64,000 nt of DNA from Blastococcus saxobsidens DD2. GTDB lineage: Bacteria > Actinomycetota > Actinomycetes > Mycobacteriales > Geodermatophilaceae. The stretch lies in the NCBI RefSeq assembly GCF_000284015.1, contig NC_016943.1, forward strand, positions 1,095,541 to 1,159,540, read 5' to 3'. Position numbers and translations under genes: made by a program. Shown here piece by piece: positions 36,428-46,175 of the stretch (position 1 is its first letter; the number at the start of each line of letters is the position of its first letter). The notes beneath the pieces were generated by a model that worked only from the letters and a program-made list of their open reading frames with translations, ran no database searches and was not told the DNA's origin.

Positions 36428-37255
36428 TCAGCCGCGGACGTGGGCGGTGACGAGCTCGGCGGTCCGGTCGGCGGCCAGCTCCGGGATCCAGTGGGTCACG
36501 TCGTCGAGGATCTCCAGCCGGTAGGGCGCCTCGACGAAGCGGGCGGTGTCCTCGGTGGCGGCCCGGCCGAGGAAGGCGTCGCCGGTGCTCCACACGTGCA
36601 GGGTCGGGACGCGCACCCGGCCGACCGGGTCGCGGCCGGCCCACGGCAGCGCCCGGTACCAGTTGACCGCCGCGGTGAGCGCGCCCGGCTCGCGCATCCG
36701 CCGGACGTAGCGGGCGACGGCGTCGTCGGGGAGGCCGCCGTGCGCCAGCATCCGGCGCAGGGCGGCACCGTTCCCGGCGAGCAGCAGTTGCTCGGGCAGC
36801 ACCGGCAGCTGGAACAGCCCCATGTAGTAGGAGCGGAGCGCCTGGTCGCTGGTGACCATGGCGCGGGCCATCGCGCCCGGGTGCGGGACGGAGAGCGCGG
36901 TCAGGGTGCGCACCCGGTCGGGGTGCCAGGCGCCGAGCGCCCAGCCGACGATGCCGCCCCAGTCGTGGCCGACCACGTGGGCGTCCGGGAGCCCGGCGGC
37001 GTCGAGCAGCGCGAGGACGTCGCTCACCGTCTCCCGCAGCCGGTAGTGCGACCGGCCGCGCGGGCGGGCCATGGGGGAGTAGCCGCGCTGGTCCGGCGCG
37101 AGGGTGCGCAAGCCGTGCTGGTGCAGCGCGGGGGCCACCCGGTCCCAGGCCGTGGAGTCCTGCGGGAAGCCGTGCAGGAGGACGACGGGGTCCCCGTCGT
37201 CCGGTCCGGCGTCCCGGACGTCGAAGGTCAGGCCGCCCCGGCGAAAGCTGTCCAC
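36428..37255 (-). CDS. Alpha/beta-fold hydrolase, epoxide hydrolase/dehalogenase-like
   Basis: A 275-residue hydrolase. The oxyanion motif is LLHGFPQDSTAWD, the nucleophile elbow is VVGHDWGGIVGW (Asp nucleophile, as in epoxide hydrolases and haloalkane dehalogenases), and the acid and His are in the STGDAF and DVTHWIPE regions. The lid domain is short. An Asp nucleophile makes epoxide hydrolase the best guess. The GTG at 37255 is chosen from homology. Confidence 0.87.
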   Translation of the reverse strand: MDSFRRGGLTFDVRDAGPDDGDPVVLLHGFPQDSTAWDRVAPALHQHGLRTLAPDQRGYSPMARPRGRSHYRLRETVSDVLALLDAAGLPDAHVVGHDWGGIVGWALGAWHPDRVRTLTALSVPHPGAMARAMVTSDQALRSYYMGLFQLPVLPEQLLLAGNGAALRRMLAHGGLPDDAVARYVRRMREPGALTAAVNWYRALPWAGRDPVGRVRVPTLHVWSTGDAFLGRAATEDTARFVEAPYRLEILDDVTHWIPELAADRTAELVTAHVRG

Positions 37256-37290
37256 GGAAGAACTGTGCCAAAGGAACCGCGGGATGTCGT

Positions 37291-37385
37291 GACGAGCGGG
37301 GGCCGGAGGCTCCCCGAGGAGCGGCATGGAGCCGCCCTGCGAGGCGGTCCGACGAAGGGCGGCCGGAGGCCTCCCTGAGAAGGGC
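37291..37385. repeat. Tandem pair of GACGA-GGGGCCGGAGGC repeats
   Basis: Copies at 37291-37324 and 37351-37385 both start GACGA and contain GGCCGGAGGC followed by a small hairpin; they are 60 bp apart. A third copy is at 6104-6137. They sit between the divergent hydrolase and idi genes, so they are not simple terminators. Confidence 0.55.
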
Positions 37386-37428
37386 CGGTAACGGCTCAGT
37401 GCACCAGGAGAACGGCAATTGGCCGCGG

Positions 37429-37449
37429 TGTCGCCCGGAGGGCGACAAT
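37429..37449 (+). promoter_or_regulatory. Hairpin and -10-like GACAAT before idi
   Basis: TGTCGCCC-GGA-GGGCGACA is a perfect 8-bp hairpin (37429-37447). GACAAT (37444-37449), overlapping its right arm, lies 7 nt before the GTG of idi and would make a leaderless -10. A factor binding the inverted repeat would block this promoter. Confidence 0.45.
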
Positions 37450-37456
37450 ATGCACC

Positions 37457-37981
37457 GTGGAGCTGATCGTGCTGGTCGACGACGACGGACGGGAGATCGG
37501 CACCCTGCCCAAGCCGCAGGTACACCACGGGGAGACCCCCTTGCACCGGGCGTTCTCCGCCTACCTTTTCGACGACGCGGGCCGGCTGCTGGTCACCCGT
37601 CGTGCGGCGGACAAGGCGACCTTCCCGGGGATGTGGACCAACACCGTCTGCGGGCACCCCGGCCCGGGGGAGGACGACGGTGCGGCGATCGCGCGGCGCG
37701 CGGAGTTCGAGCTGGGACTGCAGGTGGCCGACGTCCGGCCGGCCCTGCCCGGGTACCGCTACCGCGCGGTCTTCCGCGGGGTCGTGGAGAACGAGATCTG
37801 CCCCGTCTACGTCGGGCGGTTCATCGGGACGCCGGCACCGGAACCCACCGAGGTGGGGGAGTGGGAGCTGCTCGACTGGGCCGCGTTCCGCCGTCGCCAG
37901 GAGACCGAGGGGGACGCCTGGTCGCCCTGGTGCCGCGAGCAGGCGCGGCTGATCGAGGACGCGGGCCTGCACCGGAGCTGA
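37457..37981 (+). CDS. idi: Isopentenyl-diphosphate delta-isomerase, type I
   Basis: A 174-residue Nudix-like metal enzyme interconverting IPP and DMAPP for isoprenoids such as carotenoids and menaquinone. The catalytic Cys is in NTVCGHPGPGE, and the metal-binding His residues and the Glu in ENEICPVYVG are present. Length matches bacterial Idi. No other isoprenoid gene is in the window. Confidence 0.95.
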   Translation: MELIVLVDDDGREIGTLPKPQVHHGETPLHRAFSAYLFDDAGRLLVTRRAADKATFPGMWTNTVCGHPGPGEDDGAAIARRAEFELGLQVADVRPALPGYRYRAVFRGVVENEICPVYVGRFIGTPAPEPTEVGEWELLDWAAFRRRQETEGDAWSPWCREQARLIEDAGLHRS

Positions 37982-38098
37982 CCGGCAGGTCGGTCACCCG
38001 GCGCGTTCGGTCGGTCGTCGGCGCAGGCCCGACCTGCGGCCCCCACGAACTTCGGCGAGGCTGTCGGCGACGGACACGACCGACGACGGAGGAGTCGA

Positions 38099-38872
38099 AT
38101 GGAAGAGTCGCTGAAGGGCCGGGTCGCACTCGTGACGGGCGGGGCCAGCGGGCTGGGGCGGGCGACCGCACTGGCACTGGCGGAGGCCGGCGCCCACGTG
38201 GCGATCGCCGACATCAACGCGCCCGGCAGCGACGAGACGCTCGCGCAGGTGTCGGCTGCCGGCGGCTCCGCCGAGGTCGTCGCCCTCGACGTGACCGACG
38301 ACGAGAGCCGGCGGTCCGTCGTGGCCGGCCTCTTCGACCGGCACGGTGACGCCTTCGACATCCTGGTCAACGTGGCCGGCATCGACCGGCCCGGCTACAT
38401 CACCGACATCGACCTGGCCGACTACCGCCAGGTGCAGGCGGTGAACTGCGAGGGGCCGATCTTCCTCACCAGCGAGTTCATGAAGCGGGTCCAGCACCTG
38501 CCGGACGAGCGCACGGCCGACGTCGTGCACGTCGTCTCGCTGTCGGCCGTCACCTCCGGCAGCGGCGCGATCGCCTACAACGGCTCGAAGGCGGGCTTCC
38601 TCAACGCCACGAAGTGCATCCAGCGGGAGCTGCGGGAGAAGGCCGTCCGGCAGCCCGACGGCAGCGAGCGGCCCTTCCCCTGCCGGGTGCAGAGCGTCAT
38701 CCCGGCTGCCATGGACACCCCGATGATGGAGCAGTGGGGCATCCCCGAGCACCTGATGATGCCGCCGTCGGCGGTGGCGGAGGCGATCCGCACCCTGCTC
38801 CTGCTGCACCCGGCCAGCTTCGTTCCGGAGATGCAGATCGTGCCCCGGCTCGAACCCAACTTCCCCCGCTGA
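38099..38872 (+). CDS. SDR family NAD(P)-dependent oxidoreductase
   Basis: A 257-residue classical short-chain dehydrogenase. The cofactor motif is TGGASGLGRA with DI after strand two; NVAGIDRPG follows; the catalytic Ser is in VVSLSAVTSG and Tyr/Lys in AYNGSKAGF. Substrate is unknown. A good ggaggag Shine-Dalgarno lies before the ATG at 38099. The following small gene begins 6 nt after its stop. Confidence 0.93.
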   Translation: MEESLKGRVALVTGGASGLGRATALALAEAGAHVAIADINAPGSDETLAQVSAAGGSAEVVALDVTDDESRRSVVAGLFDRHGDAFDILVNVAGIDRPGYITDIDLADYRQVQAVNCEGPIFLTSEFMKRVQHLPDERTADVVHVVSLSAVTSGSGAIAYNGSKAGFLNATKCIQRELREKAVRQPDGSERPFPCRVQSVIPAAMDTPMMEQWGIPEHLMMPPSAVAEAIRTLLLLHPASFVPEMQIVPRLEPNFPR

Positions 38873-38878
38873 CCGACC

Positions 38879-39169
38879 GTGAGGAACAGCCGCGTGAACG
38901 CCCCGGACGACCCCACCCCGGACACTGCGATGGCGTCGGGCTCCGACGCCGGCGAGCCCGGCGGCCACCTCGGCCCCGGTGACCTCGCGCCGGACGAGGA
39001 GCGGCTGCTGGCCGCGCTGGAACGGCGCGACGGGACGGACCTGGTGGGCTCGCCGCAGGAGGTCGTCGCCGCGACACGGGCGGCGGAGGACGAGGGTCCG
39101 CTGCCGGCCCAGGGTGGTGCGCCCGACGACGGACTGACCCCCCGGTTCACCGCTCCGGGGGCGGACTGA
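38879..39169 (+). CDS. Small acidic hypothetical protein
   Basis: A 96-residue hydrophilic protein, rich in Asp, Gly and Pro, with one predicted helical stretch (PDEERLLAALERRDG). A GTG at 38894 is an alternative start. It has no recognised domain. Its tight spacing after the SDR gene suggests co-transcription, and it converges on the phytochrome gene with 12 bp between stops. Confidence 0.6.
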   Translation: MRNSRVNAPDDPTPDTAMASGSDAGEPGGHLGPGDLAPDEERLLAALERRDGTDLVGSPQEVVAATRAAEDEGPLPAQGGAPDDGLTPRFTAPGAD

Positions 39170-39181
39170 CCGGGAGCCGGC

Positions 39182-41545
39182 TCAGCGGTGCTGCGGTCGC
39201 AGGCGGACGGCGACGAGCGCGACGTCGTCCTCCGCGCCGCCGGGCAGCAGCCGTGCGATGAGCCGGTCGCAGATCGCCGTCACCGGCAGGTGGCGCAGCT
39301 CCGCCAGCGCCTCGCCGAGCAGCGTCACGCCGTCGTCGAACACCTGGTCGCGGCGCTCGACCAGCCCGTCGGTGTAGAGCAGCAGGGTCGAGCCGCGCGC
39401 GAGCACGGTCACCTGCTCGCTCCGCGGACGTGCCGGGTCGACGCCCAGCAGCAGCCCGGGGCGGTCGGGGACCAGCAGCTGCTGGGCGCCGTCGGGGGCG
39501 ACCACCAGTGGGGGCAGGTGCCCGGCGGTGGCCCACCGGAGCCGGGTCACGCCTCCGGCGCGTTCGGCCGGCGTCTGCTCCAGCCGGCCCACCAGCACGG
39601 TGGCCATGGCACCGAGCCCGAGGCCCTCGACCGCGGCGTCCAGCCGGGACAGCACCGCCGCCGGTCCGGCGGCGCTGTCGTAGGCGATGCCGCGCAGCAG
39701 CCCGCGCAGCTGCGCCATCGTGGCCGCGGCCTCCGTGTCGTGCCCGACCACGTCGCCGATGACCAGCATCGTCGACCCGTCGGGCTGCGGAAACACGTCG
39801 TACCAGTCGCCGCCGACCTGGGCCTCCCGGGTGGCCGGCACGTACCGCACCGCCACCTCGAGGTGGTCGGGCTCGGGTGGGTCGGAGAGCAGGCTGCGCT
39901 GCAGCGTCTCCGCGGCGCGCACGATGCTGCGCGACCGCGCGTAGAGCGCCTCGAGCAGGTGCGTGCGCAGCTCGGCGGCCTCACCGATCTCCTGCGGGGT
40001 CCACGGCTCCGACCGGCCCCGGACGGTCTCCCGCCAGCGCTCGAACGACTTGCGCGGGCTGAGCCGGACCTCGTCGCCCTCCCGTTCGGCGATCGCCTTG
40101 TTGTGCGGATCGCCGCCCCAGTCGATGTGCCGGACCGCCTCGCCGCGGAACCAGAGCACGTACTGGCCCTCCGGGAGCGGCAGCACCAGCACGCCGCACA
40201 CCGGGCCGGTCGCCGACCCCAGCCCGGGGGCCACCGAGGCCAGGGCGTCGGTGGCCACGACGTCGTCACCCTGGGCCGCCGCCCAGCCCGCGACGGCGTC
40301 GGCCAGGCCGGGTGGCAGTGCTGCGCCGGCGCAGCCGCGCGCGCCCTGCAGGTTCACCGCGACGCCGTCGGCGGCCTGCAGGTCCAGCAGGCTCGGGGTG
40401 CCGAGGACGGTCTCGCTGAGCGGGCGCTCCTCGTCCATGGTGGCGGCGGTGAGCCAGGCCAGCGTCGAGCGCACCCGCAGGGCGCGCTGGAACTCCTCCT
40501 CCTGCGCCCGGTCGATGAGCCGCAGCGACATCGTCGACCCGAGGAACTCGGCCGCGGCCCGGGTGGCGTAGGGCGGGGCGTGCGGGCCGCTGTAGTGGTG
40601 GCAGGCGATGAGGCCCCACAGCTCGTCGTCGCGCAGCAGCGAGATCGACATCGAGGCGTGCACGCCCATGTTCTTCAGGTACTCGACGTGGATCGGCGAG
40701 ACGCTGCGCAACGACGAGTAGGTGAGGTCGAGGGGGCGCCCGCTGAGCGGGTGGTCGACGGGCTGGAGCGGGACCGGCGCGTAGTCGACGTCGGAGATGA
40801 GCCGGATCCAGTTCTTCTCGTACAGCGCCCGCGCCTGCGCGGGGATGTCCGACGCCGGGTAGTGCAGGCCCAGGAAGGAGTTGAGGTGCGGTGCCTTCGC
40901 CTCGGCCACCACCTCGCCGTTGTGGTCGGCGTCGTAGCGGTAGACCATGACCCGGTCGAAGCCGGTGAGCTCCCGCACCGCCCGGGCGGTGATGTCGTAG
41001 AGCTCCTGCAGCGTGCCGGCGCGGTTGAGCTCGCCGATGGTGCCGCGCACCGCCTGGTAGGTGTTGGGGAAGGAGAACGGCCGCGGGCCGTGGGCCGGCT
41101 CGAGCTCGACGACGAGGGCGGTGACGGGCAGCGCCCCGGCCGGGTCGGCCCCGGATCGGCTGTCCGTGGCGCCCGGATCGAGCTGGGTGCGGTGCAGCAG
41201 GGCGTCGACCGGCACGGCAGCGCCGCCGACGTCGAGGGTGATCTCCACCGGGTTGCGCTCGCGCAGGTCACCGAAGGCGCTGGCCGAACGGATCACCGCC
41301 TCGGCGGCCCGGATGCCGATGACCTCGGGGAGCGGGCGGCCCAGCGCCTCCCGCCACCCGACCCCGGTCAGGTCGGCGAGGTTCTCCGAGACCTGCTGGA
41401 CGATCCAGTCCGGATCGCTCACCGCGATGAGCACCCCCCGCGGCTGGATGCTGCCCGGGATGTGGATCGGCTCCCGCTCGCAGTTGGTCAGGTCGACCGC
41501 TTCGCCGGGTGCGAGGAACTCCACCTCGCGGTCGACGTCGGTCAC
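39182..41545 (-). CDS. Bacteriophytochrome with PP2C/SpoIIE phosphatase output
   Basis: A 787-residue red/far-red photoreceptor. PAS: the biliverdin-attaching Cys22 is in LTNCEREPIHIPGSIQPRG. GAF: PASDIP at 230-235, with chromophore-pocket His residues in SPIHVEYL (about 286) and IACHHYS (316-317). PHY: WGG at 476-478 and the tongue motif LSPRKSF near 496-501. Output: SpoIIE-type Ser/Thr phosphatase with GGDWYD (578-583) and IGDVVGHD (596-603), ending EDDVALVAVR. There is no histidine kinase domain, so light would control dephosphorylation, probably of an anti-sigma-factor antagonist. The GTG start overlaps the heme oxygenase stop by four bases. Confidence 0.93.
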   Translation of the reverse strand: MTDVDREVEFLAPGEAVDLTNCEREPIHIPGSIQPRGVLIAVSDPDWIVQQVSENLADLTGVGWREALGRPLPEVIGIRAAEAVIRSASAFGDLRERNPVEITLDVGGAAVPVDALLHRTQLDPGATDSRSGADPAGALPVTALVVELEPAHGPRPFSFPNTYQAVRGTIGELNRAGTLQELYDITARAVRELTGFDRVMVYRYDADHNGEVVAEAKAPHLNSFLGLHYPASDIPAQARALYEKNWIRLISDVDYAPVPLQPVDHPLSGRPLDLTYSSLRSVSPIHVEYLKNMGVHASMSISLLRDDELWGLIACHHYSGPHAPPYATRAAAEFLGSTMSLRLIDRAQEEEFQRALRVRSTLAWLTAATMDEERPLSETVLGTPSLLDLQAADGVAVNLQGARGCAGAALPPGLADAVAGWAAAQGDDVVATDALASVAPGLGSATGPVCGVLVLPLPEGQYVLWFRGEAVRHIDWGGDPHNKAIAEREGDEVRLSPRKSFERWRETVRGRSEPWTPQEIGEAAELRTHLLEALYARSRSIVRAAETLQRSLLSDPPEPDHLEVAVRYVPATREAQVGGDWYDVFPQPDGSTMLVIGDVVGHDTEAAATMAQLRGLLRGIAYDSAAGPAAVLSRLDAAVEGLGLGAMATVLVGRLEQTPAERAGGVTRLRWATAGHLPPLVVAPDGAQQLLVPDRPGLLLGVDPARPRSEQVTVLARGSTLLLYTDGLVERRDQVFDDGVTLLGEALAELRHLPVTAICDRLIARLLPGGAEDDVALVAVRLRPQHR

Positions 41546-42180
41546 ACCGGCACCTCTCGGTCGCCGGCCACCGGCCGGCACCACTGCGCCAGGGCGCGGA
41601 ACGTCTCGCGGGCGGAGGCGAGGATGCGGTCGGCGTCACCCCCGGCGCGGACGTGCTCACGGGTGACCCGCCGGTAGGCGGCCCACATGGCCCCGGTGTC
41701 CGCCCCGTAGGGCGAGAAGGCGCGGATCCGGACGTCGGCGAGACCGGGCAGCCCGGCGAGGTGGCGGTCGATGAACGTGCCGCCGAGCGTGGAGCCCTCC
41801 AGCACGTAGAGCCGACCCAGCGCCTCGTCGGTGTCCGCGACGGCGGGCAGCAGCGGCACGTCGGCCGACGCCGGGGCGCCGAGCGCGCGCAGGTCGGTGG
41901 CGAACAGCCCCGCCCGGCGTCGCCGGTCCCACGCCACGCTCCGGGCGTCGGCCGGCCGGCGGGCGGCCCACGCGTCGAGGCACCGCTCGGCCGCCACCCA
42001 GAAGCCGTGCATGACGGTCAGCACCTGCGCCAGCCGCCGCCGGTCGAGCTGCGGGTCCAGCAGGTCGAGCAGGTCCTCGACCGCGCGGTGCTCCGCGGCG
42101 GTCCCGGTGCGCAGGGCGCGCAGGACGTCGTCGTGCCCGCTGCGGTCGTCCCGGTGCGCAGCCATCTCTCCCGCAGCCAT
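41542..42180 (-). CDS. bphO: Biliverdin-producing heme oxygenase
   Basis: A 212-residue all-helical heme oxygenase. The proximal heme His is in TAAEHRAVE near residue 28, and the distal Gly-rich helix is in LGGTFIDRHL (LEGSTLGG). It converts heme to biliverdin, the chromophore of the phytochrome encoded next, with which it is translationally coupled. An in-frame ATG at 42165 is an alternative start. Confidence 0.9.
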   Translation of the reverse strand: MAAGEMAAHRDDRSGHDDVLRALRTGTAAEHRAVEDLLDLLDPQLDRRRLAQVLTVMHGFWVAAERCLDAWAARRPADARSVAWDRRRRAGLFATDLRALGAPASADVPLLPAVADTDEALGRLYVLEGSTLGGTFIDRHLAGLPGLADVRIRAFSPYGADTGAMWAAYRRVTREHVRAGGDADRILASARETFRALAQWCRPVAGDREVPV

Positions 42181-42206
42181 CGCGACGAGCGTAGGGGAGC
42201 CGTCGA

Positions 42207-43340
42207 TCAGGAGCGCGGTGGCCGGGTCCCGTCCCGCAACCGTGCGGCGCGCAGCCCGGCGTGCACCAGCAGGCGGGCGTCGCCGTCGGCCAGATCCAGG
42301 CCGGTCAGCGCGGTGATGCGGCCCAGCCGGTAGTAGAGCGTCTGCCGGTGGATGCACAGGGCCTCCGCCGTCCGGGCGGCGCTGCCGGCGCAGTCGAGGA
42401 AGGTCTCCGCGGTCGCGGCGAGCACCGCGTCGGCGAGCAACGGCCGCAGCGCGGGATCCGGTCCCGGGATCTGCGCGGCCAACCGCCACGCGCCCAGCTC
42501 GCCCCAGTGGGCGACGGGGGAGAACCGGTCGACCGCGGCGGCGATCCGCGCGGCGGTACGGGCCTCCTGCCACTGGTCGGCCAGCTCCGCGGCGCCCCGG
42601 CGCACCGCCGACACCCCGGCGCTGCTGCCGGCCGGGAGGCTGCGCAGCGACGCCGCGGTGAGTGCCCCGGCCGGACGGAGGTCGGCCGGCGCCGGCAGCG
42701 GCACCAGGACGGCGACCGCCCCGCCGGCGACGACGGTCGCCACCGCACCGGCGGCCGGGAGCCGCCATCCCCGGGGCACGGCGCCGCCCGCGGGGCAGAG
42801 CGCGACCAGCACCTGGAGGCCGTCGCCGGTCAGCCGCTCGGCCAGCCGGCGCTCGGCCGGAGGGCGCGCCCCCGGCCGGCCGTCGAGGACGTCGGCGAGC
42901 GCGTCCCCGAGGTCGGCGGCGGCACGCCCGGCCAGCAGCCGGCCCGCGTCCGCGGCCAGGTCCTGGGCGCGCTCGAGCGCCGGGTCCCCGTCGTCGTCGG
43001 GGTCGATGCGCCCGTCGTCGAGCAGCCAGAGGTAGCCGCGGATCTCGCCGCCGTGGCGGACCGGCAGGACCAGCCGGGTGAGGATGCCGGCCGCCGGCTC
43101 CGCCGGCGTCCGCAGCGGCCGGGTCGCCGAGGCGATGCCGAAGTCCTCGAACCAGCGACGGGTCTCCGGCGCCGAGCCCCGGGTCAGGATGGACCGCGTG
43201 CGGACGGCGTCGATCGGGTCGGCACCGCTGTCGTCGTGGGCGCAGAAGGCCAGCAACGTGAAGTCGGCGTCCTCCAGGGTGGCGGGCGCGGCCAGCACAC
43301 GGGACACCTCGTCGACCAGGTCCTGCAGGTCGTCGCGCAT
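42207..43340 (-). CDS. PucR-type transcriptional regulator of proline catabolism
   Basis: A 377-residue regulator with a GAF-like N-terminal sensory part and, at the C-terminus, the PucR helix-turn-helix (CAGSAARTAEALCIHRQTL then YYRLGRITALTG). It is divergent from proline dehydrogenase and P5C dehydrogenase, the arrangement in which PruR/PutR of actinobacteria activates those genes in response to proline. The role is inferred from this context. The divergent 123-bp region holds two overlapping palindromes. Confidence 0.87.
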   Translation of the reverse strand: MRDDLQDLVDEVSRVLAAPATLEDADFTLLAFCAHDDSGADPIDAVRTRSILTRGSAPETRRWFEDFGIASATRPLRTPAEPAAGILTRLVLPVRHGGEIRGYLWLLDDGRIDPDDDGDPALERAQDLAADAGRLLAGRAAADLGDALADVLDGRPGARPPAERRLAERLTGDGLQVLVALCPAGGAVPRGWRLPAAGAVATVVAGGAVAVLVPLPAPADLRPAGALTAASLRSLPAGSSAGVSAVRRGAAELADQWQEARTAARIAAAVDRFSPVAHWGELGAWRLAAQIPGPDPALRPLLADAVLAATAETFLDCAGSAARTAEALCIHRQTLYYRLGRITALTGLDLADGDARLLVHAGLRAARLRDGTRPPRS

Positions 43341-43350
43341 CGGACCCCCC

Positions 43351-43376
43351 GTCTGTACAGCTGTATGAGAACAGAC
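43351..43376. promoter_or_regulatory. Candidate operator between putR-like gene and proline dehydrogenase
   Basis: GTCTGT (43351-43356) and ACAGAC (43371-43376) are inverted arms, and TACAGCTGTA (43356-43365) is a perfect 10-bp palindrome inside. The location, 11-36 bp upstream of the regulator start and about 90 bp upstream of the dehydrogenase, fits binding by the PucR-type regulator. Confidence 0.55.
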
Positions 43377-43463
43377 CGCGGAACTCCCGACATCTGTCCC
43401 TGGCCCGGACGGGTGACCGTGCCTAGCGTTGCGCCCAGGCGTCATCCGTTCCCGGGAGGTCCC

Positions 43464-44393
<930 letters not shown>

Positions 44394-44449
44394 AGCCCCG
44401 GCCGCACTCATGGCCATGGGTGCGGCACCTACCGACTGGGAGGTCCGAC

Positions 44450-46075
44450 ATGGACGCCGTCACCCGAGTTCCCGCCCCCCGCAACGAGCCGGTCCTCACC
44501 TACGCCCCCGGCACGGCCGAGCGCGCGGAGCTGCAGGCCCGCCTGACCGAGCTGGCCGCCGAGCCGATCGAGTTGACCGCGACGTTCGGCGGACGGCAGC
44601 GGATGGCCGCCGGCGAGGCGTTCGAGGTGGTGCAGCCGCACCGGCACAGCGCCGTCCTCGGGACCTCCGCGCACGCCACGCACGCCGACGCACAGGGCGC
44701 CGTCCGCTGTGCGAAGGACGCGGCGCCGGCTTGGCAGGAGCTCTCCTTCGACGACCGCGCCGCGGTGTTCCTCAAGGCCGCCGACCTGCTGGCCGGCCCC
44801 TGGCGGCAGACGCTCAACGCCGCCACCATGCTCGGCCAGAGCAAGACCGCCCAGCAGGCGGAGATCGACAGCGCCTGCGAGCTGGTCGACTTCTGGCGGT
44901 GGAACGTGCACTTCGCGCGGCAGATCCTCGCCGAGCAGCCGGAGTCGGCCCCCGGCTTCTGGAACCGCAGCGACCACCGGCCGCTCGAGGGCTTCGTCTA
45001 CGCGATCACCCCGTTCAACTTCACCGCGATCGCCGGCAACCTGCCCACCGCGCCGGCGCTCATGGGCAACACCGTGGTCTGGAAGCCCTCACCGACCCAG
45101 CAGTTCGCCGCGCACTTCCTGATGCGGCTGCTGGAGGCCGCGGGCCTGCCGCCCGGCGTGATCAACATGGTCCCCGGCGACGGCATCCCGGTCTCGGAGG
45201 TGGCGCTGGCCGACCCGGACCTGGCCGGCATCCACTTCACCGGGTCGACGCCGGTCTTCCACCACCTGTGGCGCACGGTGGGGCAGAACATCGCCTCCTA
45301 CCGCGGGTACCCCCGGATCGTCGGGGAGACCGGCGGCAAGGACTTCGTCGTCGCGCACGCCTCGGCCGACGTCGACGTGCTGCGCACCGCCCTGGTCCGC
45401 GGCGCCTTCGAGTACCAGGGCCAGAAGTGCTCCGCGGCCTCGCGCGCCTACGTCCCGCGCAGCGTGTGGTCGCGGCTGAAGGACGACCTGGTCGCCACCA
45501 CCGAGTCGCTCGAGATGGGCGACGTCACCGACTTCTCGAAGTTCATGGGCGCGGTCATCGACCGGAAGTCGTTCTCGAAGCTCTCCGGCCTCCTGGACCG
45601 GGTGGACGGCGACCCGGCGCTCTCGATCGTCGCCGGCGGCACGGCCGACGACAGCGAGGGCTTCTTCGTGCGTCCCACGATCATCGAGGGCACCGACCCC
45701 GGGCACGAGGTCTTCACCACCGAGTACTTCGGGCCGGTGCTCGCGGTGCACGTCTACGACGACGCCGACTACGACGCGGTGCTCACCCAGATGGAGTCGG
45801 CGGCGCCGTACGCCCTCACCGGCGCGGTCATCGCGCAGGACCGCCAGGCGATCGCGCACGCGCAGAAGTTCCTCCGGCACGCGGCGGGCAACTTCTACGT
45901 CAACGACAAGCCGACCGGTGCCGTCGTCGGCCAGCAGCCGTTCGGCGGCGGGCGGGCCTCGGGCACCAACGACAAGGCCGGCGCCGCGCAGAACCTCCAG
46001 CGGTGGACCAGCACCCGGTCGATCAAGGAGACGTTCGCGCCCGCGACCGACCACCGCTACCCGCACATGGGCTGA
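44450..46075 (+). CDS. pruA: L-glutamate gamma-semialdehyde (P5C) dehydrogenase
   Basis: A 541-residue NAD-dependent aldehyde dehydrogenase making glutamate. Landmarks are SPTQQFAAHFLM, the Glu in GETGGKDFV, the catalytic Cys in YQGQKCSAASRAYVP, and EYFGPVLAVHVYDD. The start ATG follows a gggaggt Shine-Dalgarno. It works with the preceding proline dehydrogenase under the PucR-type regulator. A composite palindromic repeat begins 16 bp after the stop. Confidence 0.96.
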   Translation: MDAVTRVPAPRNEPVLTYAPGTAERAELQARLTELAAEPIELTATFGGRQRMAAGEAFEVVQPHRHSAVLGTSAHATHADAQGAVRCAKDAAPAWQELSFDDRAAVFLKAADLLAGPWRQTLNAATMLGQSKTAQQAEIDSACELVDFWRWNVHFARQILAEQPESAPGFWNRSDHRPLEGFVYAITPFNFTAIAGNLPTAPALMGNTVVWKPSPTQQFAAHFLMRLLEAAGLPPGVINMVPGDGIPVSEVALADPDLAGIHFTGSTPVFHHLWRTVGQNIASYRGYPRIVGETGGKDFVVAHASADVDVLRTALVRGAFEYQGQKCSAASRAYVPRSVWSRLKDDLVATTESLEMGDVTDFSKFMGAVIDRKSFSKLSGLLDRVDGDPALSIVAGGTADDSEGFFVRPTIIEGTDPGHEVFTTEYFGPVLAVHVYDDADYDAVLTQMESAAPYALTGAVIAQDRQAIAHAQKFLRHAAGNFYVNDKPTGAVVGQQPFGGGRASGTNDKAGAAQNLQRWTSTRSIKETFAPATDHRYPHMG

Positions 46076-46090
46076 CCCCGGCCGGTGTCG

Positions 46091-46168
46091 TTGATCAGGT
46101 GACCTGATCGTTTTGGGTCCTGGCTCACGACCGGTGGTGAGCCAGGACCACACCAGGTGAGCCAGGAC
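46091..46168. repeat. Composite palindromic repeat at gene 3' end, copy 2 (intact)
   Basis: GATCAGGTGACCTGATC (46093-46109), then the hairpin GGTCCTGGCTCAC/GTGAGCCAGGACC (46116-46128 and 46137-46149), then the tail CACCAGGTGAGCCAGGAC ending at 46168. Very similar to 11087-11169. Lies between pruA and the convergent AbiEi/DUF559 gene, whose stop is 7 bp from the tail. Confidence 0.9.
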
Positions 46169-46175
46169 GCCCCGA

